From: Arboricoccus pini
Lineage (GTDB): Bacteria > Pseudomonadota > Alphaproteobacteria > Geminicoccales > Geminicoccaceae
Length of the DNA: 64,000 nucleotides
Assembly: GCF_900187945.1 (NCBI RefSeq)
Contig: NZ_FYEH01000002.1
Span: 353,376-417,375 of the forward strand
Reading direction: 5' to 3'
A program made the translations under genes and the position numbers. Shown in pieces: positions 15,501 to 23,905 of this stretch; the stretch's first letter is position 1; each line of letters starts with the position of its first letter. Under the pieces are notes generated by a model, which worked only from the letters and a program-made list of their open reading frames with translations, ran no database searches and was not told where the DNA came from.

Positions 15501-16343
15501 ATGATCGGCGTCTTCGATTCCGGGCATGGCGGCCTTACCGTGCAGCGGCATCTCTCAGCGATACTGCCGGGGGAATCGTTTCTCTATCTAGGCGACCATG
15601 CGCGAGCACCTTATGGCAGCCGCCCGCCGGGGGAGGTCCTGGCCTTCACCCAGGCAGCCTGTGCCCGGCTCTTCGAGCACGGCTGCGGCCTCGTCATCCT
15701 GGCCTGCAACACGGCGGCGACGCGGGCCCTTCGCCCCCTGCAGCAGGTCTGGCTGCCGAGGGTGGCACCTGAGCGGCGTATTCTTGGAATCGTCGTGCCG
15801 ACGATAGAGGCCATGACCGGCATGCCCTGGGCCGGAGGCCCACCGCTGGTGCGAGCACCGCTGGCACCAGCCACAATCGGGGTCTTCGGCACCAAGCTGA
15901 CGGTCGAGAGCGACGTCTACCCGATCGAGGTCGCCAAGCGGGCACCCGAGGTCTCGGTGATCCAGGAAGCCTGCCTCGACCTCGCGATGGCGATTGAGCG
16001 GGACGCGGCCCAATCCGACCTCGAGGCGCTGGTCAGAGCATCGACGACGGCTCTCCTGGCCAAACTCCAGGGGCGGCGCCTCGATGCCGTCGCGCTTGCC
16101 TGCACCCATTATCCCCTGGTGGCATCGCTCTTCATGCGGCACCTGCCGCCAGCGACGCTCATGCTCTCCCAGGGCGAACTCACAGCACTTAGCCTTCGCG
16201 CCTATCTCGAGCGGCATCCCCGCTTCCGGCGGCAGCCGGGCGAAGAGCCCGGATGCCGCTATCTGACGACCGGCGATCCGGCGGCGGTCACGCGCATCGC
16301 CACGCGCTTTGCCGGCCAGCCCGTGCCGTTCGCGACCGCCTGA
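15501..16343 (+). CDS. murI: Glutamate racemase
   Basis: The 280-residue product makes D-glutamate for peptidoglycan. Both catalytic cysteines are present: ACNTAATRAL near residue 73 and ACTHYPLVASLF near 200, plus the N-terminal DSGHGGLTV (usually DSGVGGLSV) and the substrate loop YLGDHARAPYGSR. Starting at ATG 15501 places MIGVFDSG at the terminus as in the family; the longer open frame is not supported. It is convergent with the L,D-transpeptidase gene, with only 6 bp between the stop codons, so two cell-wall genes are adjacent. Confidence 0.93.
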   Translation: MIGVFDSGHGGLTVQRHLSAILPGESFLYLGDHARAPYGSRPPGEVLAFTQAACARLFEHGCGLVILACNTAATRALRPLQQVWLPRVAPERRILGIVVPTIEAMTGMPWAGGPPLVRAPLAPATIGVFGTKLTVESDVYPIEVAKRAPEVSVIQEACLDLAMAIERDAAQSDLEALVRASTTALLAKLQGRRLDAVALACTHYPLVASLFMRHLPPATLMLSQGELTALSLRAYLERHPRFRRQPGEEPGCRYLTTGDPAAVTRIATRFAGQPVPFATA

Positions 16344-16349
16344 AGGGCC

Positions 16350-18098
16350 TCAGGTCGGCGACTGCTGCTGCGCGTGCGCCTCGGTGGGGGCCCCCGGAAG
16401 CTCGAGCAGCCGTCCACGCCTTGCCTCCAGCCGCGTGGCGAGAACCTCGTCACGGTCGTAGAGGTCCTCGCGGAACTGCGGCTTGCCGTTCTCGTCGACC
16501 CAGGCCGTCAGATAGATGATGTGGACCGGAATTGCCTGCTTGAGGGTCACGACCCGGGTTCGCCCGGCATCCAGGACACTATGGATCATGGCGTCGCTCC
16601 AGCCCTGCGGCTGGAGGAGGAGGTCGGCCAGTTCCATCGGCTTCATCAGCCGGATGCAGCCATGGCTGAAGGAGCGGCGCTGGCGGGCGAACAGGGCCTT
16701 TGAGGGTGTGTCGTGGATATAGACGTTATAGGAATTGGGAAACATGAACTTCATCTGCCCCAAGGCGTTCTGCCCGCCCGGGGTCTGGCGCACCCTGTAG
16801 GGGAAGTTCTGCGCGTTCACCTGGCTCCAGTCGACCAGCCAGGGATTGACCGGCTGGCCGCCTGAGAGGAGCAGGTAGGAATTGCGCTCCAGATAGCCGG
16901 GATCGGCGCGAATCTTGGGCAGCATCTCCTTGATGGCGATGCTCTTGGGCACATGCCAGTTCGGGTTGAACTCGATATAGCTCATATCGGCACTGAAGGT
17001 GGGCGTCTGGTCCTTGGCCGTGCCGACCACGACATGCTGCTCGTAGGCGACCACCGGCTTGCCCGTCGCCTCGTCCGGCGTGATCAGCTGCAGGCGGTAA
17101 TCGGGAATGTTGACGACGAAATAAGGCCCGCTCGGATCGGGATCGAAATGGCGCAGCCGCTCCATGTTGACCTTGATCTCGCGCAGCCGCGAACCGGTCC
17201 CATCGCCCAGCGCCGCGTAGGTCTGCGCACCAATGACGCCGTCATTGTTCAAGCCGTGCCGTGCTTGAAAATGCTTCATCGCCTCGACCAGCGGCGGGTC
17301 ATAAGTCGAGCCCGCGAGCTCACCTTTGAAATCGCCCGACTGCGTCAGACGCTGGCGCAGCGCCGGGATCATCGCGCTCACCGCGCCGGGCGCGACCTTG
17401 CCCACATTGGGCACGGGCGTCCAATGCTCGCCGGACTTGGCACTCAAGGAGGCCAAAAGCGTCCTTAGACGCGCATAGGCCGGCAGGGCGGGCGGCAGGG
17501 CGTCCAGGAGGGAAGCCAGATCCGGCACCGTCGATGCCGCGGTCAGGAAGCCTCCCGCCTCGAAGGGCAAGGTTGAGAGCGGAATGTCGAAGCCATTCAT
17601 CGTCGAGCGCAGCCGGCCCGTATGCACGTCGCGCGCATAGCGAATCAAAGCGGCACTGATCAGCGTCTCACGCTCGACCAGCGAGGCCATGTCGGCCTTG
17701 GCCGCCAGCGCGGCGATCTGACTCACGCCATAGTCCTCGGGATCGAGCCCCTCGCGGTCAGCCGCCGCCAGCCTTTCCACCACGAGTTGACCGCGTGCGA
17801 GCGCATCGGCCGAACCCGTCCAGATCGGCTGCCAATCACGCGCGGCATAGACCATGGCCATGGATTGCATGTCGTTATGCGCCGGCGCATCGACAGCCAC
17901 GAGCGGCTGCAGACTCGCCTGCAGTCCCGCCGCCAGGCCGTCGGCCGGCATCGTCGCCTCCCCGACATCGGGCGATTGAGTGGCTGCTGCCACATGATTG
18001 CCCAAAAGGCCGAGCAAAATGGCGGCGATGGCGAGCGAACTGGGACGGCCAGCAAGTTTTCGGGCTCCTGGCCCCTCGCGCCTCAAGCTTTTGCGCAC
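16350..18098 (-). CDS. L,D-transpeptidase of the YcbB/LdtD type
   Basis: This 582-residue exported enzyme forms 3-3 crosslinks in peptidoglycan. It has a basic N-terminus and hydrophobic signal/anchor (LAIAAILLGLLGNHVAAA), and a YcbB-type N-terminal scaffold domain. A peptidoglycan-binding domain follows near 245-300 (LVEAMKHFQARHGLNNDGVIG). The YkuD catalytic domain spans about 325-500, with the nucleophilic cysteine in SFSHGCIRLMKP and the preceding histidine in YIHDTPSKALF. Domain order and length match LdtD proteins. It is a single transcription unit convergent with murI. Confidence 0.92.
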   Translation of the reverse strand: MRKSLRREGPGARKLAGRPSSLAIAAILLGLLGNHVAAATQSPDVGEATMPADGLAAGLQASLQPLVAVDAPAHNDMQSMAMVYAARDWQPIWTGSADALARGQLVVERLAAADREGLDPEDYGVSQIAALAAKADMASLVERETLISAALIRYARDVHTGRLRSTMNGFDIPLSTLPFEAGGFLTAASTVPDLASLLDALPPALPAYARLRTLLASLSAKSGEHWTPVPNVGKVAPGAVSAMIPALRQRLTQSGDFKGELAGSTYDPPLVEAMKHFQARHGLNNDGVIGAQTYAALGDGTGSRLREIKVNMERLRHFDPDPSGPYFVVNIPDYRLQLITPDEATGKPVVAYEQHVVVGTAKDQTPTFSADMSYIEFNPNWHVPKSIAIKEMLPKIRADPGYLERNSYLLLSGGQPVNPWLVDWSQVNAQNFPYRVRQTPGGQNALGQMKFMFPNSYNVYIHDTPSKALFARQRRSFSHGCIRLMKPMELADLLLQPQGWSDAMIHSVLDAGRTRVVTLKQAIPVHIIYLTAWVDENGKPQFREDLYDRDEVLATRLEARRGRLLELPGAPTEAHAQQQSPT

Positions 18099-18267
18099 GT
18101 CCCACTTCCTTCCAAAACCTGTAGCAACCCCCGTCGCCTGGTTGCGCCCTAGGCAACAGAGTATCTTAACCTGGTCCCAAGATAGCTCGAACCGTTCTAT
18201 CGGACCGCGTTATTAGCGCAACAGGCGACAAGCTTAACAGAGCCGGCCAGCCGCACCACGTAACGCC

Positions 18268-19479
18268 TTATGCAGCCGGCCGAGCGATCCAGCGAATGAT
18301 TGCCAGGCAGAGCAACGCGCAGCCGAGAATGGTAAAGAGAGCAGGCCGCGCCGTACCATCGAACAGAAAGGCCGCCAGCGCCCCAAAGAGGGCGGCGATC
18401 GCCGTCTGCACCACGCCCAGCGAGGAACTAATGGCGCCGACCATGCCCGCATGCCCCTGCATCGCCAGCGCCGTCGCGTTGGCGAGAATGAGGCCATAAA
18501 AGACGAAAAGGAGGCAAAAGCCCGAAACGAGCGCCCAGCCGGAGCCGGGTGCCAGCCTGTCGATCAAGAGGAGCAGCAGAGCGGCTGCCAGCGTGCCGCA
18601 CAGGCCGATGCGGATCACGCTGCGCAGCGCCACGAGCCGGCAAAGCCGCGCATTGACGAGATTGCCGATCGCCACGAAGGCTGCCACCACCGCAAAGCCG
18701 ATCGCAAAGCTTTGCTCGTCCATGCCGTGCGCGACCATGAAGATGGCCGGCGCATTGGTCAGATAGACGTTCAAGATCGCATAGGCAAAGGCAACGATCA
18801 GCGTCGCTGACAATGTCGAGCGATGCGCGAATAGAACGACATAGCCCGCGAGCAACCGCCTCGGGCCCAGGGCGTCCAGCTGATAGTCCCGGATTGATTC
18901 CGGCAGGAAGCGCCAGACCAGGACGAGGAGCATCATGCCGTAGGCGACGAGAAAGACGAAGATCAGCCGCCAGGAGCCCAGCCGCTCGATCAAGGCGCCG
19001 ATCGAAGGCGCGATGATGGGTGCGATGATGAAGGCGGCCAGGATCAGCTACATCATCCGCGCCATGCGCTCACCCTCGAACAGGTCGCGGATCATGACAC
19101 GAGAGATGATGGCGCCCGCCCCCCCTCCCGCGCCCTGCACGAAGCGCGCGAACAAGAGCGTGTTCATGTCGGGAGAGAGCGCACAGGCAAGCGAGCTTGC
19201 GACATAGATGGCGATCCCCGCCATCAAGACGGGCTTGCGGCCGAACCGATCGGCCAGGGAGCCCCAGAAGAGCTGCCCCACTGCATAGCCGAGGAAGAAG
19301 AGCGTGATCGTAAGCTGGCCGCGACTTAGGGGCGCCTCGAGGTTAGCAGCCGTGGCTGCGATGGCTGGCAGATTGATGTCGGTGGCGATCGCCGTCATCG
19401 TCATCAGTGCCGCCATTAAAGCGATGAATTGCCTCGGCCCCAGGGCTATTCCCTGCCGTTCCGTCCGCGCCTTGCTCAT
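18268..19479 (-). pseudogene. Bcr/CflA-type MFS drug transporter interrupted by an in-frame TAG
   Basis: Two same-frame segments (19479-19048 and 19047-18268) together encode a normal-length (about 403 residues) major facilitator. The first has SVDINLPAI-like ATDINLPAIAATAANL, LFWGSLADRFGRKPVLM and RFVQGAGGGAGAIISRVMIRD. After GERMARMM comes TAG (plus-strand 19048-19050), and the same frame continues LILAAFIIAPIIAPSIGALIERLG and on through the remaining helices. One base change from CAG would explain it. The gene is broken unless the amber is suppressed or the base is a sequencing error. It lies 66 bp downstream of the DUF1045 gene, in the phnM operon direction. Confidence 0.82.
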
Positions 19480-19545
19480 GCCTTGCCAGATTTTCTCACG
19501 CCGCCTGTGCCCAGCGACAGCCCCATCTCCGATCGGGCCCGGCCC

Positions 19546-20244
19546 TCAGCTCAGAGCCGGTCCCTGAAACTCGTATCGACCTGTGACGACGAACGGCGAA
19601 TCTCTGTCACGCTGCTCGAAGACGCCTAGCGCGTCGATGACGAACGGGTCCCGGATCAAAGGCGTCACCGCCTCCTGCAAGGCGGCCAGCAGCCTCGCTT
19701 TCTCATCCCCGTAGACCCGCCCGGTTAATGTCATATGAAACTGAAAGAATTCAAAGACGTAGGGATAGCCAAACCGCTCCAGGTAATCCCGCTGCTCGGG
19801 CAGCAGCCGGGCGGGATTGCGCCGGGCGATATCGGCCTCACTGAGCGGCGCGCGCAAGGCATCCAACTCCTCCACGCAGGTCGCCGCCAGATCGTCGAGG
19901 TCGGCCAGCGGCTCGCGTGGGATCAAGGCCAGGAAATCGCCCACCGCCGCCAAGCGAAGATCGAGCGAAAAAGGCCGGTGGCCCTGCGCCAGATCGGCCA
20001 CGCCTTGATGCAGGGTCGCACTCTCGATTCCACTCGCCAGTTCGAAGGGCGCCTTGAGCGTGCCGTGAAAGCCGTAATGCGCCGGGTCCGCCGTCGCCCT
20101 GGCCAGCGCCTCTGGAGCGACGCCAGCCAAAATGGGCTGCACCACTTTCTTTCCCTTATAGGGATCCCAACCCAACCACTGGTTGGCGAACTGCATCAGC
20201 GGCGCTCGCTCCGGTGGCACGGCATAGACGGCATAGCGGCGCAT
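19546..20244 (-). CDS. DUF1045 phosphonate-metabolism protein, 2H-phosphoesterase fold
   Basis: The 232-residue product carries the two HxT motifs of the 2H phosphoesterase superfamily: HYGFHGTLKAPF and FQFHMTLTGR. The start MRRYAVYAVPPE is typical of the DUF1045 family found in phosphonate (phn) operons. It may hydrolyse a cyclic phosphate intermediate; the exact reaction is not established. Its ATG overlaps the phnM stop by one base (TGATG), so the two are translationally coupled. Confidence 0.87.
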   Translation of the reverse strand: MRRYAVYAVPPERAPLMQFANQWLGWDPYKGKKVVQPILAGVAPEALARATADPAHYGFHGTLKAPFELASGIESATLHQGVADLAQGHRPFSLDLRLAAVGDFLALIPREPLADLDDLAATCVEELDALRAPLSEADIARRNPARLLPEQRDYLERFGYPYVFEFFQFHMTLTGRVYGDEKARLLAALQEAVTPLIRDPFVIDALGVFEQRDRDSPFVVTGRYEFQGPALS

Positions 20245-21389
20245 CAGGCTTCCCTTGCTCCTGCGACCCAGACTTCGCGCACCAGTGGCCGGCCGTCCCG
20301 CAGGGCCACGCGGACGAGATCAGCGCGCATCCCCTGCCCGATTCGACCGCGATCGTCGAGTCCCGCGGCGCGCGCCGGATTGGCGCTAACCGTGGCAATG
20401 GCCCTGGACAGGCTATAGCCGAAGGCGTCGCTTGCGAGCCTGAACGCGGCCGGCAGCAGGGCAGCTGGAATATAGTCGGAGGAGATGATGTCCAACTGGT
20501 CCTCGCGCGCCAACTCGGCGGCCGCCACATTGCCAGAATGCGAGCTGCCGCGAATGAGATTGGGTGCCCCCATCAACACCTGCATACCGGCCCGCCGCGC
20601 CGCGACCGCCGCTTCGAGCGTCGTTGGGAACTCGCTGATCACGCAGCCTAGCGCCGCGGCCTCCTCGATATGCTCGAGCCTCGCATCGTCGTGGCTAGCC
20701 ACCGGAATATTTTTTGTCGCCGCCATGGCGCAAAGCTGCCGGCGATTATCCGAGCCATAGCGCCGGGAACCCTCGATCAGCGAGGCGACATGCGCCTCGA
20801 CCGCAGCGTCGTCGACACTGGCAGCCGCCCGATAGCGCCGCTTATACGCCTCGATATCCGGCGACTGGCGATCCCCAGGGGCGTGATCCATCAAGGAGAT
20901 GAGGCCGAGGCCCGGCTCCGCCGCCAGGCTCTCGAACAGCGCCACGATCTCGGCATGCGTCACCTCGCAGCGCCAGTGCAGCCGGTGCTCGGCCTTGAGC
21001 ATGCCAAGCCGCCGCGCTTCCGCCAGGCCTGCCAGCATCGGGACCAGCCACTCGTCGCGCGCATCCCAGCCGGGTGCAGCGCCCAGAACCAACGAATCGT
21101 AGACCGTCGTGATCCCCGAACCGGTGATCTGAACGTCATGGCCGACCGCGGCCGCCACCGCGTCCCATTGCACGCCCGCGCGGGGGCTGTAGTGCTTTTC
21201 GAGATTATCGGTGTGTAACTCGATCAGGCCTGGAATGAGATAATCGCCCTCCAGATCGACCGCAGCCGGCAATGCCGAAGACGTGGCGGACACACCGCCG
21301 ATGCGAGCCCCCTCAAGCTGCATCGAGCCCAGAACCACCTCGTCCTCGGTGACGATACGTGCATTCGAAAAGACGATTTCGGGCGCCAT
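20244..21389 (-). CDS. phnM: PhnM: ribose-1-methylphosphonate 5-triphosphate diphosphatase
   Basis: This 381-residue amidohydrolase-superfamily enzyme removes pyrophosphate from the C-P lyase pathway intermediate alpha-D-ribose 1-methylphosphonate 5-triphosphate. It has the metal-binding LIPGLIELHTDNLEKHYSPR, VASHDDARLEH, SEFPTTLEAAVAARRAGMQVLMGAPN and the C-terminal SANPARAAGLDDRGRI. The length is that of E. coli PhnM. It heads the minus-strand group phnM - DUF1045 - MFS remnant. No phnG-L core is present in the window. Confidence 0.92.
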   Translation of the reverse strand: MAPEIVFSNARIVTEDEVVLGSMQLEGARIGGVSATSSALPAAVDLEGDYLIPGLIELHTDNLEKHYSPRAGVQWDAVAAAVGHDVQITGSGITTVYDSLVLGAAPGWDARDEWLVPMLAGLAEARRLGMLKAEHRLHWRCEVTHAEIVALFESLAAEPGLGLISLMDHAPGDRQSPDIEAYKRRYRAAASVDDAAVEAHVASLIEGSRRYGSDNRRQLCAMAATKNIPVASHDDARLEHIEEAAALGCVISEFPTTLEAAVAARRAGMQVLMGAPNLIRGSSHSGNVAAAELAREDQLDIISSDYIPAALLPAAFRLASDAFGYSLSRAIATVSANPARAAGLDDRGRIGQGMRADLVRVALRDGRPLVREVWVAGAREA

Positions 21390-21698
21390 GCAAGCTTCCT
21401 GGGCTCAAGCGGATGCGAAGAACGCCAACCCTGTCCCATAGGTCCCAGGAGCAAGGCTGGGGCCGACGGATCGAAGCGCCGATCCGCGACCATTGAATGG
21501 CACCCCTAGTCGTTTTCGCCGCTGGTTGGAACCATTCGAGCACAACCGTGGGGCTACGGCTCCGGTTCGCGCCTAGTCCGGCAACCGGAGGGCGCTTGTC
21601 CGTATGCACGCCAGCAGGGTGGCTCTTGTCCGACCGCGCGGATGACGGCATGTGCTGGGGTCAAAGGCTGCCCTTTCATGCCGGACCAGGAACCATCA

Positions 21699-22874
21699 AT
21701 GGCCCCACCCTCCATGCGACTTCGCGCCCACCGGGTGCTTCTGCCCGAAGGCCCGATTCGCCCGGCTACCCTGACGATCGAGCAGGGTTTCATCCAGGAG
21801 GTAACCGAGGGCGGCACGAGCAAGGCCGTATTGCTGCCGGAGGACCTGCTGCTGGCACCCGCCTTCGTCGATCTGCATGGCGATGCGTTCGAACGGCAGA
21901 TCATGCCCCGCCCGGGCGTCATGGTCGATCTTGGCGTCGGCCTCCTCGACACGGACCGCCAGCTGGCTGCCAATGGCATCGCCACGGCATTTCACGGCGT
22001 TACGTGGTCCTGGGAGCCCGGCCTGCGCGGCACCGCGACCGGCCGGGGCGTCATGGACTGGCTCAATGCCGCAAGCCGGCATCTTTGCGCCGAGCATCGC
22101 ATCCATCTGCGCTTCGAGACGCATAATTTCGCGGGACTGGACGAGGCGCTACGCCTGATCGAGACGGGCCGGATCGGACTTTTGGCCTTCAACGACCACA
22201 CGTCCAAGATGGCGGCCGACGCCTTGAAGCCATCGGGCAATATCGGCAACGCCTATCGCGCTGGTGTACCGGTCGCCCGCTTCAACGAACTGGCTTTGGC
22301 GGCGGCCGCCCGGAGCACTGAAGTTCCGGCAGCCCTGAAGCTGCTGGCAGCGGCCGCCCTGGCGCGGGGCATCCCCATGCTCGCCCACGACAGCGAGACG
22401 CCCGAGGAATGGCGGACCTTCGCGGCACTCGGCTGCGGCGTCGCCGAATTTCCCTTGAACCTGGAGACGGCGCGAACGGCGGTCGATGAAGGCCATGACG
22501 TCGTCATGGGCGCACCCAACGTGCTGCGCGGCAAAAGCCACATGGGTTGGGTGTCCGCCGAGAGCCTGATCGCCGCCGGCGCCTGCACGATCCTGGCCTC
22601 GGATTACTACTATCCAGCCCTCCTGCAGGCGGCCTTCCGGCTGGCGCAAGGCAAGATCCTGCCGCTGGAGCGCGCTTGGGATCTGGTCAGCCGCAACCCC
22701 GCCCGCGCGGCCGGGCTCAAGGATCGCGGGCGGATCGCGACCGGCTGCCGCGCCGATCTTTTGGCCATCGCCACGCCGCCCGGCATGCCGCCGCATGTGA
22801 TCGCCACGTGGCGGCAGGGCCGGCCGGTCTTCGGGCCGCTTCTGCACGGGGCGGAGGGCGCGTCTGGCCGCTAG
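21699..22874 (+). CDS. Second PhnM-like amidohydrolase
   Basis: The 391-residue paralogue of the adjacent phnM is transcribed away from it. It has LAPAFVDLHGDAFERQIMPRPG (HGD in place of HTD), GIATAFHGVTWSWEPGLRG, MLAHDSETPEEW, AEFPLNLETARTAVDEGHDVVMGAPN and SRNPARAAGLKDRGRIA. All positions expected to hold metal ligands keep plausible residues. Identity to the neighbour looks moderate, so it is an old paralogue and not a recent duplicate, and may take a different phosphonate-sugar substrate. ATG 21699 is preferred because AGGA lies 7 bp before it; ATG 21678 is an alternative. Confidence 0.85.
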   Translation: MAPPSMRLRAHRVLLPEGPIRPATLTIEQGFIQEVTEGGTSKAVLLPEDLLLAPAFVDLHGDAFERQIMPRPGVMVDLGVGLLDTDRQLAANGIATAFHGVTWSWEPGLRGTATGRGVMDWLNAASRHLCAEHRIHLRFETHNFAGLDEALRLIETGRIGLLAFNDHTSKMAADALKPSGNIGNAYRAGVPVARFNELALAAAARSTEVPAALKLLAAAALARGIPMLAHDSETPEEWRTFAALGCGVAEFPLNLETARTAVDEGHDVVMGAPNVLRGKSHMGWVSAESLIAAGACTILASDYYYPALLQAAFRLAQGKILPLERAWDLVSRNPARAAGLKDRGRIATGCRADLLAIATPPGMPPHVIATWRQGRPVFGPLLHGAEGASGR

Positions 22875-22905
22875 GTTCAAGGCCGCCCCGGCCGGACTTC
22901 GACGC

Positions 22906-23595
22906 CTAGACCTCGATGGGCTCGCCCGGGGTCGGAATCTGCACCCGGCCGCGCGTGACTAGGCCCGAGAGCTTGTGCGGATCGCCATGCAGCAGCGGAA
23001 ACGTCCCCCAGTGGGCGGGGATGACGAGATCGAGATTGAGGAATTCGTTGCAGGCGATGGCCGCCAGTTCAGGCCCCATCGTGAAGCGGTCGCCGACCGG
23101 CAGGATGCCGACCCTGGGCTCGTAGATCCGCTGGATCAACGCCATGTCGGAGAAGATGCCGGTATCGCCCGCCACGTAGACGCTGGTGCCGCCGCCGCGA
23201 ATGACGAAGCCTGCGGGATCGCCCATGTCGATGGAACGGCCATTCTCCGTCAGGCTGGAGCTATGAAAGGCCTGGACCATGGCGAGACTGAAGCCGCCTT
23301 GCTCGAGGCGGCCGCCAATGTTCATGGGCTCCAGCTTCTCGACACCCTGGCTGCCGAGCCAGGCGCAGATCTCGGGCTGGGCAAAGACGGTGGCACCGTA
23401 TTTCTTGGCGAGACGAACCGTGTCGCCCACATGGTCCTCATGGCCATGCGTGAGGGCGATGATGTCGACCTTGTCGATCTTGGCCTCGGCACCCTCGGGG
23501 AATGTCGGGTTGCCGGTCCAAAAGGGATCCAGCAGCAGGCTGTCGGACGAGGTTTGCAGATGGAAGGCCGCGTGGCCGAGCCAGGTGATTTGCAT
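22906..23595 (-). CDS. UPF0173 metal-dependent hydrolase (metallo-beta-lactamase fold)
   Basis: The 229-residue product starts MQITWLGHAAFHLQ and carries the metal-binding THGHEDHVGD, the AFHSSS segment, VYVAGDTGIFSDM and PAHWGTFPLLHG, all characteristic of UPF0173. These are cytoplasmic metallo-hydrolases of unknown substrate. Start ATG 23595 matches family starts; the longer frame upstream is not supported. It is convergent with the second phnM gene. Confidence 0.92.
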   Translation of the reverse strand: MQITWLGHAAFHLQTSSDSLLLDPFWTGNPTFPEGAEAKIDKVDIIALTHGHEDHVGDTVRLAKKYGATVFAQPEICAWLGSQGVEKLEPMNIGGRLEQGGFSLAMVQAFHSSSLTENGRSIDMGDPAGFVIRGGGTSVYVAGDTGIFSDMALIQRIYEPRVGILPVGDRFTMGPELAAIACNEFLNLDLVIPAHWGTFPLLHGDPHKLSGLVTRGRVQIPTPGEPIEV

Positions 23596-23905
23596 GGCTG
23601 CTCCAGCAAGGGGGCGTGACAGGAGGGATAGGTAGCTCAGCACGTCGCCGTCGCCCAGCCATGCGCCGATTTGGCATGACGCCGTGCATATCCTAAAAGA
23701 CGTCCACACAGATGACGCACGACCGCCACGGTTCTGTAACATTGTGTAACGCGACTTGAGTGGGCCTTGGCCGCTCGCGACGCTATCTAGACACTTGCCG
23801 ATCAAGGACGCCCACCGCGATCGGACGCGGACGATGCCCTAGCATGTCCGCGCTGTATGAATAGAAGACCGGCTAAGCCGGTTTGTCGGAGGAGCGGACA
23901 GCTTC
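23596..23905. promoter_or_regulatory. Divergent control region upstream of the sphingolipid operon
   Basis: These 310 bp separate the UPF0173 gene from aasR. The clearest structure is a direct repeat, TGTAAC at 23735-23740 and 23745-23750, spaced exactly 10 bp (one helical turn). It suits cooperative binding of a regulator. No strong sigma-70 hexamer pair was found. Confidence 0.35.
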
